Source of the DNA: Oscillospiraceae bacterium
Lineage (GTDB): Bacteria > Bacillota > Clostridia > Oscillospirales > Oscillospiraceae
NCBI GenBank assembly: GCA_016302405.1
Contig: JAEDNR010000059.1
Span: 1-12,433 of the forward strand
Direction: 5' to 3'
Length of the DNA stretch: 12,433 nt
Shown here: piece by piece, positions 6,506 to 12,433 of the stretch
Layout of the letters: each line of letters begins with the position of its first letter
Numbering within the stretch: position 1 is the stretch's first letter
Notes under the pieces: generated by a model
What the model was told of the DNA's origin: nothing
Database searches by the model: none
The model's input: the letters and a program-made list of their open reading frames with translations, nothing else
Made by a program: the position numbers and the translations under genes

Positions 6506-8113
6506 TCAGCCCTTCAGGAAGGTGCCCAGGATGCTCCGGCCCAGAGACGCGCCCAGGTTGCCGCCCAAACGCTTGCCGAAAGAACCGCCCACGCTGCCGC
6601 CCAGGCTCTTGCCCACTTCCCGGCCCACGGTGCCCATAACGGAATTGCCCACGCTCTTAATGCTGGACTTGATTGCTTTCTCCTTCTTCGCCTGCTCCCG
6701 CTCCGCCGCCTTGGCTGCCTTTTCCGCTGCCTTGGCCGCTGCCTTTTCCTCGGCGATTCTCTGCTTCTCCGCTTCCTTGGCGGCGGCTTCCTCCTGCTGC
6801 TGCTTTTCCCGCTCCAGGGCCAGCCGCTCATTCTGCCTTGCCAGGAACTCGAAGGCTGAATCCCGGTCATACATTTCCTTGTACCGCAGGTACAGGTTAT
6901 TGGCAAGGTATTCTTTCTTCTTTTCCTCGTCGGAGATAGCTCCCATCATGCTCTGGGGCGGCAGGATCCGGCACCGCTGCACGACGCTGGGGATGCCCTT
7001 CTCGTCCAGCACGGAGACCAGCGCCTCCCCGGTGCCCAGCTCCATCAGCACCTGCTTGGTGTCAAAGGCGGGGTTTGCCCGGAAGGACTGGGCCGCCGCC
7101 TTCACTGCCTTTTCCTCGGCGGGGGTGTAGGCACGAAGGGCATGCTGGATCTTATTGCCCAACTGGGCCAGCACGTCGTCGGGAATGTCCCTGGGGTTCT
7201 GGGTGATGAAATAGACGCCCACGCCCTTGGAGCGGATCAGCTTGACCACCTGCTCGATCTTTTCCAGCAGCACCTTGGAAATGCCCTTAAAGAGCAGATG
7301 GGCCTCGTCGAAGAAGAACACCATCCGGGGCTTTGCCGGGTCGCCGATCTCCGGCAGGGTCTCAAAGAGCTCGGAGAGCATCCACAGCAGGAAGGTGGAG
7401 TACAGGGACGGATCGTTCATCAGACTGCGGCAGTCCAGGATGTTAATATTGCCCTTGCCGCCCTCGGTCGCGAACCAGTCGGCAATATTGAGAGCCGGCT
7501 CCCCGAAGAACTGCTCGCCGCCCTTGCTCTCCAGGGCCACAACACCCCGGAGGATGGCATTGATACTGGCCTTGGCAATGTTGCCGTACTGGGCAGAATA
7601 GGCCGCGTTGTTTTCCGCCACATACTGGAGCATGGACTTCAGGTCCTTGGTGTCGATAAGCAGCAGGTTTTCGTCATCGGCAATCTTGAATACCACGGTG
7701 AGAATATCCGACTGGGTGGCGTTCAGCCCCAGAAGTTTTGCCAGCAGCAGGGGGCCCATTTCGGAAACCGTGGTCCGTACCGGAATGCCCATCTGGCCGT
7801 AGACATCCCAGAATACGCTGGGATAGGCCTGATACCGGAAGCCGCAGTCAGCCAGGCCGAAGCGCTGAATTCGGCTTCGCATATCCTCGCTGTCCACACC
7901 GGGGCGGCACATACCGGACAGGTCGCCCTTTACATCCGCCAGGAACACCGGCACGCCGGCATCGCTGAAGGATTCCGCCAGGACTTTCAGAGTGATGGTC
8001 TTGCCCGTACCAGTGGCGCCGGCGATCAGGCCGTGACGGTTGGCCATTTTCGGCAGAATGCTGACCTTTTCCCCGTCGGCATCGCCGATCCAGATTTTCT
8101 GATCGTAAAACAT
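6506..8113 (-). CDS. HerA-like ATPase of the DUF853 (YjgR) family
   Basis: This 535-residue P-loop ATPase has a Walker A GATGTGKT (32-39), a Walker B RMVFFFDEAH (263-272) and the downstream YFITQNPRDIP (301-311) with a sensor-type glutamine. The opening IWIGDADGEKVSILPKMANR and FLADVKGDLSGM (57-68) are characteristic of the DUF853/HerA-related family, close to E. coli YjgR. Residues 425-482 form a charged Ala/Glu/Lys-rich stretch likely to be a coiled coil. Residues 485-535 form a glycine-studded tail (VGREVGKSLGGSVGGSFG...), common in this family. The HerA superfamily translocates DNA, but the role of this branch is not established. No NurA nuclease or defence gene is adjacent. The ATG has GGAGG at 7 bases. 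Its best promoter is at 8339-8367, separated from the gene by a repeat module. Confidence 0.92.
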   Translation of the reverse strand: MFYDQKIWIGDADGEKVSILPKMANRHGLIAGATGTGKTITLKVLAESFSDAGVPVFLADVKGDLSGMCRPGVDSEDMRSRIQRFGLADCGFRYQAYPSVFWDVYGQMGIPVRTTVSEMGPLLLAKLLGLNATQSDILTVVFKIADDENLLLIDTKDLKSMLQYVAENNAAYSAQYGNIAKASINAILRGVVALESKGGEQFFGEPALNIADWFATEGGKGNINILDCRSLMNDPSLYSTFLLWMLSELFETLPEIGDPAKPRMVFFFDEAHLLFKGISKVLLEKIEQVVKLIRSKGVGVYFITQNPRDIPDDVLAQLGNKIQHALRAYTPAEEKAVKAAAQSFRANPAFDTKQVLMELGTGEALVSVLDEKGIPSVVQRCRILPPQSMMGAISDEEKKKEYLANNLYLRYKEMYDRDSAFEFLARQNERLALEREKQQQEEAAAKEAEKQRIAEEKAAAKAAEKAAKAAEREQAKKEKAIKSSIKSVGNSVMGTVGREVGKSLGGSVGGSFGKRLGGNLGASLGRSILGTFLKG

Positions 8114-8154
8114 AGTTTTTCCTCCAGTTGCATTTTTATGGACATAAGCTGTTG

Positions 8155-8295
8155 TGCTTATCGGATTGACCCAGCAGCGCGGAAAAGTGGAATTTGTCGG
8201 GAAGTTAAGGTGCGCGGGTGGGTAGACGCCTTGCCCCCCTCACAAGTGCGGGGGGCGAGGGCGGCTGCACAGCCAGCCTTACAAATTCCCAATTT
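8155..8295. repeat. Family B repeat module inside the leader of the HerA-like gene
   Basis: It begins with the border motif TGCTTATCGGATT (8155-8167), then a hub motif AAAGTGGAATTTGTCGG (8184-8200), and AAGTTAAGGTGCGCGGG. An 11-bp stem, CCTTGCCCCCC (8229-8239) with GGGGGGCGAGG (8250-8260, one G-U pair), surrounds the loop TCACAAGTGC. It closes with a hub motif in the opposite orientation (8279-8295). The ends GGAATTTGT and ACAAATTCC are inverted repeats of each other, as expected for a small transposon-like unit. It lies between the promoter at 8339-8367 and the start codon at 8113. Confidence 0.8.
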
Positions 8296-8338
8296 ATCTG
8301 ATTGCTGAATAAGACCGATATGCAAATAATCTGTTTTC

Positions 8339-8367
8339 ATTATAGCGGCAGTTCCGGGGAAAATCAA
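8339..8367 (-). promoter_or_regulatory. Sigma-A promoter, probably of the HerA-like gene
   Basis: On the minus strand, TTGATT (8362-8367) and a perfect TATAAT (8339-8344) are separated by 17 bp. The predicted start point is near 8332, so the transcript would carry about 218 nt of leader, including the whole repeat module, before the ATG at 8113. It lies just past the hairpin at 8390-8419 that ends the upstream lipoprotein gene, so the two genes appear to be separate units. Confidence 0.85.
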
Positions 8368-8375
8368 TATTTTTC

Positions 8376-8419
8376 CTATCCAAAACATCTGCCCCCAAAG
8401 TTCATGGACTTTGGGGGCA
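8376..8419 (-). terminator. Probable terminator of the lipoprotein gene
   Basis: GCCCCCAAAG (8391-8400) and CTTTGGGGGC (8409-8418) form a perfect 10-bp stem, extendable by one G-C-type pair inward. On the minus strand it is followed by AGATGTTTTGG, so the T-run is short and displaced. It starts about 15 bases after the stop codon at 8434. Confidence 0.7.
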
Positions 8420-8433
8420 AATGGGATTTTCCG

Positions 8434-8982
8434 TTACTCCTGGGCAAGCGTGTACTGGATGGACGAAACCACGCCGCTTTCCAGCAGGATCATCAGCCGC
8501 TGGCCGTCCCGGTCCAGGGCGCAGGCATCGCCGGAGAAGCTTCCGTAGGCCTTTTCCACCGCTGCCCGGTCGGCACCGATATATACGCCCTCGGCTGTCG
8601 TGATGCTGTCATCGGCAAACCAGACGGCGGCGATCCGGTCCCCCTCGGGGGCAGGGTTGGTCTGGATATAGAGGCTTCCGTAATAGTAGGTTTTGTCCAG
8701 GCCCTGGAACGCGCAGCTGGTCTGCTCGGTGTAGCTGGTGGGCTCTCCCAGAGCGGCAAGCACCGGCTCCATGGGCGTTCCCAGGGTGATATCGGTCCCC
8801 CGGAAGGGGATGGTAAACCCTGCAGCTTCCTCCCGGACAGGCTCGCTGGCCTGCTCCGTCCCGGCAGGCTGAGTTTGCTGGGTCTGGCTCTGGGTGGGGG
8901 TCTCAGTTACCACCGGCTGCTTTCCCGCCGCGCAGCCGGTAAGGGCCAGAGCGGCAAGAAAAACCACGAAAATCTTTTTCAT
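8434..8982 (-). CDS. Small lipoprotein, probable two-lobed SmpA/OmlA-like (BLIP-like) domain
   Basis: This 182-residue secreted lipoprotein has a short signal peptide, MKKIFVVFLAALALTGC, with lipobox LTGC (14-17), so C17 should be lipidated. A Thr/Gln/Pro/Glu-rich linker follows (about 22-52). The rest has two similar lobes. The first, ITLGTPMEPVLAALGEP (65-81), leads into strands ending in RIAAVWFADD. The second, GVYIGADRAAVEKAYG (about 132-147), is followed by RLMILLESGVVSSIQYTL. A helix preceded by an xxxG motif and ending in LG or YG is typical of SmpA/OmlA and beta-lactamase-inhibitor-protein-like folds. This assignment is by pattern only, and the exact function is unknown. The ATG has GGAGG at 7 bases. 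The gene appears monocistronic, ending at the hairpin at 8391-8418. No convincing promoter was found. Confidence 0.85.
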   Translation of the reverse strand: MKKIFVVFLAALALTGCAAGKQPVVTETPTQSQTQQTQPAGTEQASEPVREEAAGFTIPFRGTDITLGTPMEPVLAALGEPTSYTEQTSCAFQGLDKTYYYGSLYIQTNPAPEGDRIAAVWFADDSITTAEGVYIGADRAAVEKAYGSFSGDACALDRDGQRLMILLESGVVSSIQYTLAQE

Positions 8983-9045
8983 AATGCTTCCTCCTTATCA
9001 GGCAAAGGGTAGTACTATTTCAGTCGTTCCTATATTTCTTTCAGA

Positions 9046-9274
9046 AAATGATCGTTTAGCGCACTAACAGCGAACAATCGAATTCCCGGTCATTGCGAAC
9101 CAGCGCGCACGCTGGTGTGGCAATCCCCATCGAAAGAAGAAAGTGGTCTCAATGACGAGGGAGATTCCCACACCAGTCTGAGGACTGGTTCGGAATGACA
9201 CGCAAATTGGAACGCAGCCCGCTGTACGGCGTAGATTGCCACGAGTCAATGGGTGCTCCGCTAAATGATCATTT
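9046..9274. mobile_element. 229-bp MITE-like element with terminal inverted repeats
   Basis: AAATGATCGTTTAGCG (9046-9061) and CGCTAAATGATCATTT (9259-9274) are inverted copies matching at 15 of 16 bases. Between them lie a left family A arm (9090-9128, hairpin CCAGCGCGCACGCTGG at 9100-9115), a 31-bp spacer, and an inverted right arm (9160-9200, hairpin CCAGTCTGAGGACTGG at 9173-9188). A partial hub, CAAATTGGAA (9203-9212), follows. The unit is non-coding and fills the gap between the SGNH-like gene and the lipoprotein gene. A target-site duplication is not obvious. Confidence 0.65.
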
Positions 9275-9296
9275 ATCAGATATTTCCCGGCGGCGG

Positions 9297-10367
9297 TTAA
9301 CCGTTTGCGTCCCGCTCCGCTTCCAGGGCTTGCTTTTCATCGGAATACCGCTGGCTCTTTTCCGCCCAAAGGCTACTTAGCGCCGGGTCGGAGCGCCGGT
9401 CGGGAAGGCCGCAGTCCCGGGAGAGAATCCCGCCAAAATAGTCACTGAGCTTCTCCGCGCCGTATACGTTCAGGTGGAGGCCCGTATCGTAGGTGTCGGC
9501 TTCCCAGTCGATGCCCACTTCCGCCTGAACATCCAGAAAGTTAAAATACTTCAGGCCCTTTTCCTCCGCGTAAGCTTCCACCTGCGCATCCCACTGGTCC
9601 CACCAGATGGGATACAGGGTGGGAGCCTTTACAAGAATCAGCTGAATTTCCTTTTCCCGGCACAGTGCTTCCATTTTATTTAAATAGTACCAGCTGTTTT
9701 CCCCCAGGGTGTAGTCCGCCAGGGGCGGCTCCACATGCTCTGCCGTGACGGGCTTCACCCCCACCTGCATGAGATAGCCGTTGTGGGAAACGGGCTCCTT
9801 TCCAAAAAGGTACTGAAAATCTTCCTGCTCCAGTTCGCTCCACCGCTCGTGGTAGCGAAGCAGGGGGAACACATAGGACCAGAAAGCGTTCCGGTCCTTT
9901 TCTTCCTCCGTCATGGAGGCCCGGATGGCGGACACCTTGGAAGGCGACCAGCGCATGCCGTCCAGGGTCATGCGGTTGTAGGCCTCCCGCCGGGAAGCGG
10001 GCCCCGCGCTTTTGGGGGTGTCGTACTTCATGGAAAGGACGTTGAACACCACCGCCTTGGGGGTCTCATAGCGCAGTGCGTCCTCCAAAAGGTAATACGA
10101 CTGCCAGATCATCTGCTGGGGGCTTCCCCGGATGGCGGAGGTTATCCCGTAGTTTTCCCAGAGGGTGATGGGGGAAAAATTCTCGTATACCTCACAGTCC
10201 CCCACAAAGAGCACATCGTTTCCCCCGGCAAAATCATAATACTCCGCCGTCAGGGAGCCGTCCCGGCTCACACCGGTATATTTGGGGATCACCAGAGCCT
10301 GGACAAAAATCAGCGCGGCCAGTCCCAGGAGCAGGGCGGCGCACAAAGAAACATTCCATTTTTTCAC
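9297..10367 (-). CDS. Membrane-anchored SGNH-like protein of an MBOAT acylation cassette (DltD-like role)
   Basis: The start is the GTG at 10367, giving 356 residues. GGAGG sits 6 bases before it, overlapping the MBOAT stop codon; the frame is open further upstream into the MBOAT gene but without such support. An N-terminal membrane helix (about 5-27) anchors the protein, with the rest outside. DVLFVGDCEVYENFSP (51-66) looks like SGNH block I, with Cys58 where a serine nucleophile is usual. YDTGLHLNVYGAEKLSDYFG (293-312) looks like the C-terminal Asp/His block, with H298. Proteins of this type beside MBOAT genes (DltD, AlgJ/AlgX-like) pass acyl groups to surface glycans or hydrolyse them. The C-terminal 45 residues are charged and probably helical. 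It is the last gene of the cassette. No clear terminator follows. Confidence 0.85.
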   Translation of the reverse strand: MKKWNVSLCAALLLGLAALIFVQALVIPKYTGVSRDGSLTAEYYDFAGGNDVLFVGDCEVYENFSPITLWENYGITSAIRGSPQQMIWQSYYLLEDALRYETPKAVVFNVLSMKYDTPKSAGPASRREAYNRMTLDGMRWSPSKVSAIRASMTEEEKDRNAFWSYVFPLLRYHERWSELEQEDFQYLFGKEPVSHNGYLMQVGVKPVTAEHVEPPLADYTLGENSWYYLNKMEALCREKEIQLILVKAPTLYPIWWDQWDAQVEAYAEEKGLKYFNFLDVQAEVGIDWEADTYDTGLHLNVYGAEKLSDYFGGILSRDCGLPDRRSDPALSSLWAEKSQRYSDEKQALEAERDANG

Positions 10368-10377
10368 GGCGCGCCTC

Positions 10378-11943
10378 CTAGAACTGGTTGTAGATAAAGC
10401 TTGAGGCATTGTAGCCGGTACCGTATTTCCCCAGGAGCAGCACGGCAAGCAGCAGGATAAAGAGCAGGCTGTAGCGCACCCAGGGGTTCTTTCCCCAGAG
10501 CATTTCCCGGACGCTGCCCCGCTTTTCCTGATACAGGCTCACGGCAAAGAGCAGGACAATTCCCACTGCCAGGATTCCAAAGTCCAGGGCCGTCAGCCCC
10601 AGGGTGAGCAGGGTCCCGTCGGTGAGGATGGCGAAATTGGGGTGCAGCACCATTCGTGCCAGCCCCGCAAAGTAGTCCCCCACGCGGGGGAACAAATCGC
10701 AGGCCCGGATGAAGTTCATCAGCAGGAACATCCGCAGGATCTCAAACCAGCCGTACCAGGCCTTGTCCTTCCAGTGAAAGCGCCCGTGAAACCTTTCATA
10801 CAGGGGGGACAGTTCCTCGGAGCCCACAATGAAGAGGCAGTTCAGCATACCCCAGAGGATAAAATTGGGGGTCAGGCCGTGCCAGATGCCGGTGACCAGC
10901 CAGGTGGCAACGGATGCCACATACACAGGAAGCCGCTTTCCGAAATTGCCGAACCGGGCCCGGGCGGCTTTACTCAGCCGGAGCATGGGGGCGCTGACGG
11001 AAATGGGATAGAAGATGTAGTCCTTCATCCACTCTCCCAGGGAGATGTGCCACCGCCGCCAGTATTCGGCAATATTCTTGGAGAAGTAGGGCCGGAGGAA
11101 ATTTTCCCGCAGGGGGATCCCCAGGCACTGGGACATGCCGATGGTGATATCGATGCCGCCGGTAAAGTCACCGTAAATCCGTAGGGCGTAGGAAAGGGTC
11201 AGCAAGAAGAAGCCCGTGCCGCCCAGCTCGGTGATGCGGAGGGCAGCAACCATTGGGGCGATCCGGTCGGCAATGACCAGCTTTTTAAAGTAGCCCCACA
11301 GCATCCGCTGCAAACCAAAGGACCACTGCTTGCCGTCAAAATCGTGGGGCTTCCAGAGGTTCTCCCCCAGCTGGGCGTAGGAATTGATGGGGCCCTGAAT
11401 GAGATAGGGAAAATAGGTGGTAAACAGGGCGAACCGAAAGAAGTTCCGCTGGGCCTTTGCCTTGCCCCGGTACACATCGATGCAGTAGCCCATGGACTGA
11501 AACAGGTAAAAGGACATGCCCAGGGGCAATCCCAGGCTGAGAAAGGAGAGGCATGTCCCCTTCGCCGCCGCTGCCGCGCCGGGAAGCAGCAGCACCTTGC
11601 AGAAAAAGAGCATGGAAAAATTCAGCACCAGGCATACCGTCAGGGTGATCCGGTTGCGGCGCTTTACCCCGGCCCGGAAGCTTTTCTTTTCCTCCCGGGT
11701 AAGGCTCTTGTTTTCCGCCAGATGCCGTTCCTGGTCTTTCAGCCGGCTGTCCATGCGGCAGACGGCTATGTAGGCGCTCACCACCGTCACCAGCAGGAAG
11801 ACGGCATACCGCGCGTCCGCCGCCAGATAGAAAACGACGCTGAAGACAAGCAGCAGCGGCCACTGGCAGCGCCTGGGCAGCAGAAAGTAGGCGGCGGACA
11901 GCACCGCGAAAAAGAGGACAAAGGGGAATGAAATAAATGACAT
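10378..11943 (-). CDS. MBOAT family membrane-bound O-acyltransferase (DltB/AlgI-like)
   Basis: This 521-residue multi-pass membrane protein has the MBOAT signatures. SLGLPLGMSFYLFQSMGYCID (136-156) and FPYLIQGPI (178-186) are followed by SYALRIYGDFTGGIDI (251-266) and YWRRWHISLGEWMKDYIFYPI (294-314) with H299. TGIWHGLTPNFILWG (351-365) holds the expected catalytic His355. It ends in FIYNQF, typical of AlgI-type members. The family moves an acyl group from a cytoplasmic donor (coenzyme A or a carrier protein) to a hydroxyl acceptor at the membrane. The adjacent carrier protein gene suggests the donor here is acyl-ACP. The ribosome site GCGAGG is 6 bases before the ATG. Gaps are 48 bp to the carrier protein gene and a -3/+11 arrangement to the GTG of the SGNH-like gene, so one operon is very likely. 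The acyl group and the glycan acceptor are unknown. Confidence 0.95.
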   Translation of the reverse strand: MSFISFPFVLFFAVLSAAYFLLPRRCQWPLLLVFSVVFYLAADARYAVFLLVTVVSAYIAVCRMDSRLKDQERHLAENKSLTREEKKSFRAGVKRRNRITLTVCLVLNFSMLFFCKVLLLPGAAAAAKGTCLSFLSLGLPLGMSFYLFQSMGYCIDVYRGKAKAQRNFFRFALFTTYFPYLIQGPINSYAQLGENLWKPHDFDGKQWSFGLQRMLWGYFKKLVIADRIAPMVAALRITELGGTGFFLLTLSYALRIYGDFTGGIDITIGMSQCLGIPLRENFLRPYFSKNIAEYWRRWHISLGEWMKDYIFYPISVSAPMLRLSKAARARFGNFGKRLPVYVASVATWLVTGIWHGLTPNFILWGMLNCLFIVGSEELSPLYERFHGRFHWKDKAWYGWFEILRMFLLMNFIRACDLFPRVGDYFAGLARMVLHPNFAILTDGTLLTLGLTALDFGILAVGIVLLFAVSLYQEKRGSVREMLWGKNPWVRYSLLFILLLAVLLLGKYGTGYNASSFIYNQF

Positions 11944-11991
11944 GACGAACCTCGCAGTAAAAACAGCAGCGCCCCGCCGGGCAAACAGATT

Positions 11992-12219
11992 TTATTCCTC
12001 TTCCAGGCGGCAGATCAGGTCGTACAGGCTTTCCGCGGAGTTGAAGTTCTCGGGCACCAGTTCCTCGGCGGGGATGGCGACGCCGTAGGCATCGTTGATT
12101 TCCGCCACCAGGGTAACGATGTCAAAGGAATCCAGAATCTTCCCGTCCACCAGACGGTCCTCGGTCTCAAAATCCACATCCGGGTGGAGCTCTGTAAGAA
12201 TGTTCAGCAGTTCTTCCAT
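11992..12219 (-). CDS. Dedicated acyl carrier protein (DltC-like role)
   Basis: This 75-residue acidic four-helix carrier protein has the phosphopantetheine site at S31 in ILDSFDIVTLV (28-38). LDSF rather than the DSLD of fatty-acid ACPs places it nearer to D-alanyl and other dedicated carriers. After 4'-phosphopantetheinylation it would carry an activated acyl or aminoacyl group to the MBOAT protein encoded next. AAGGAG precedes the ATG by 8 bases. It is the first gene of the cassette; upstream lies only repeat DNA to the window end, so an adenylating ligase is not adjacent. Similarity to a cluster-specific carrier is by motif and context; the true substrate is not shown by the sequence. Confidence 0.93.
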   Translation of the reverse strand: MEELLNILTELHPDVDFETEDRLVDGKILDSFDIVTLVAEINDAYGVAIPAEELVPENFNSAESLYDLICRLEEE

Positions 12220-12257
12220 GGTGATGACTCCTTTTTAAAAATAAGGTATCCGTTTCA

Positions 12258-12433
12258 TGCTTATCGGGTTCATTCATCGATAAATTGGAATTTGCCCGCA
12301 GGGCGGGCGGCCAAGTCGTGACGAGCGTGGTCTGTAATCGCTCCCAACCTGACCCGCTCGGTATCGTTCTGTGGTTCGGCAAATTGGAATTTGTAGAGCT
12401 GTTTGTTGAATGGTGTGCGGGTGGATGCGGTAC
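12258..12433. repeat. Repeat modules upstream of the acyl carrier protein gene
   Basis: The border motif TGCTTATCGGGTT (12258-12270) is followed by a hub motif AAATTGGAATTTGCCCG (12282-12298). About 80 bp later a second hub lies at 12381-12397, again read on the plus strand. GGAATTTGCC at the left and GGCAAATT at the right are inverted ends of the intervening stretch. After the second hub, GGTGTGCGGGTGGATGCGGT resembles the start of the family B modules at 8184 and 6125, but the window stops there. No convincing promoter for the operon was found here. Confidence 0.7.

Noticed and set aside
7142..8308. A 388-residue open frame on the plus strand opposite the HerA-like gene
   Set aside because: Antisense shadow; the HerA-like frame carries Walker motifs and a good ribosome site.
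4431..9274. Possible CRISPR array made of the hairpin repeats
   Set aside because: Spacing is irregular, the copies are scattered in both orientations among genes, and no cas gene is present.
10368..10448. An upstream ATG for the SGNH-like gene, overlapping MBOAT by 71 bp
   Set aside because: The extra 27 residues look like an MBOAT shadow, while GTG at 10367 has GGAGG at 6 bases and opens directly into a membrane anchor.

Overview
The window reads as a chromosomal segment of a Gram-positive, moderately GC-rich anaerobic Firmicute, most likely a gut clostridium of the Oscillospiraceae type. This placement rests on strong GGAGG-type ribosome sites, sigma-A promoters with 17-bp spacers, a lipobox lipoprotein, a Dlt-like acylation cassette, and GC-rich genes separated by repeat-laden intergenic DNA. 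It is inferred from style, not from a marker gene. There is no rRNA, tRNA, CRISPR array or transposase gene.

Layout from left to right. (1) 1-195: repeat debris and a strong minus-strand terminator. (2) 196-4156, minus strand: malQ (4-alpha-glucanotransferase) followed by glgP (glycogen/maltodextrin phosphorylase). They form an alpha-glucan breakdown operon with a clear promoter (4271-4299) and an 18-bp LacI-type operator (4239-4256) just downstream of its start point. (3) 4300-4990: a long gene-free stretch of heptamer repeats, a composite inverted-repeat element and an AT-rich leader. (4) 4994-6001, plus strand: ilvE, a branched-chain aminotransferase with its own promoter and terminator. 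(5) 6057-6505: three kinds of hairpin repeat. (6) 6506-8113, minus strand: a HerA-like ATPase of the DUF853/YjgR family. Its best promoter lies about 220 bp upstream, on the far side of another repeat module. (7) 8434-8982, minus strand: a small lipoprotein with a probable two-lobed SmpA/OmlA-like domain. (8) 8983-9296: a roughly 229-bp MITE-like element. (9) 9297-12219, minus strand: a three-gene cassette encoding an acyl carrier protein, an MBOAT O-acyltransferase and a membrane-anchored SGNH-like protein. (10) 12220-12433: more repeat modules.

How the genes work together. MalQ and GlgP are classic partners: MalQ rearranges short maltodextrins into chains long enough for GlgP to phosphorolyse to glucose-1-phosphate. 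The carrier protein, MBOAT and SGNH genes resemble dltC, dltB and dltD in role. They probably move an acyl group from a cytoplasmic carrier across the membrane onto a cell-surface glycan, but no DltA-like ligase is adjacent in this window.

The most unusual content is the intergenic repeat system. A 17-bp motif (AAATTGGAATTTGNCGG) recurs at least eight times. It adjoins hairpin modules that come in inverted pairs, and their stems vary by compensating changes. This suggests a mobile or structurally selected family of non-coding elements that has settled in nearly every larger gap between genes.
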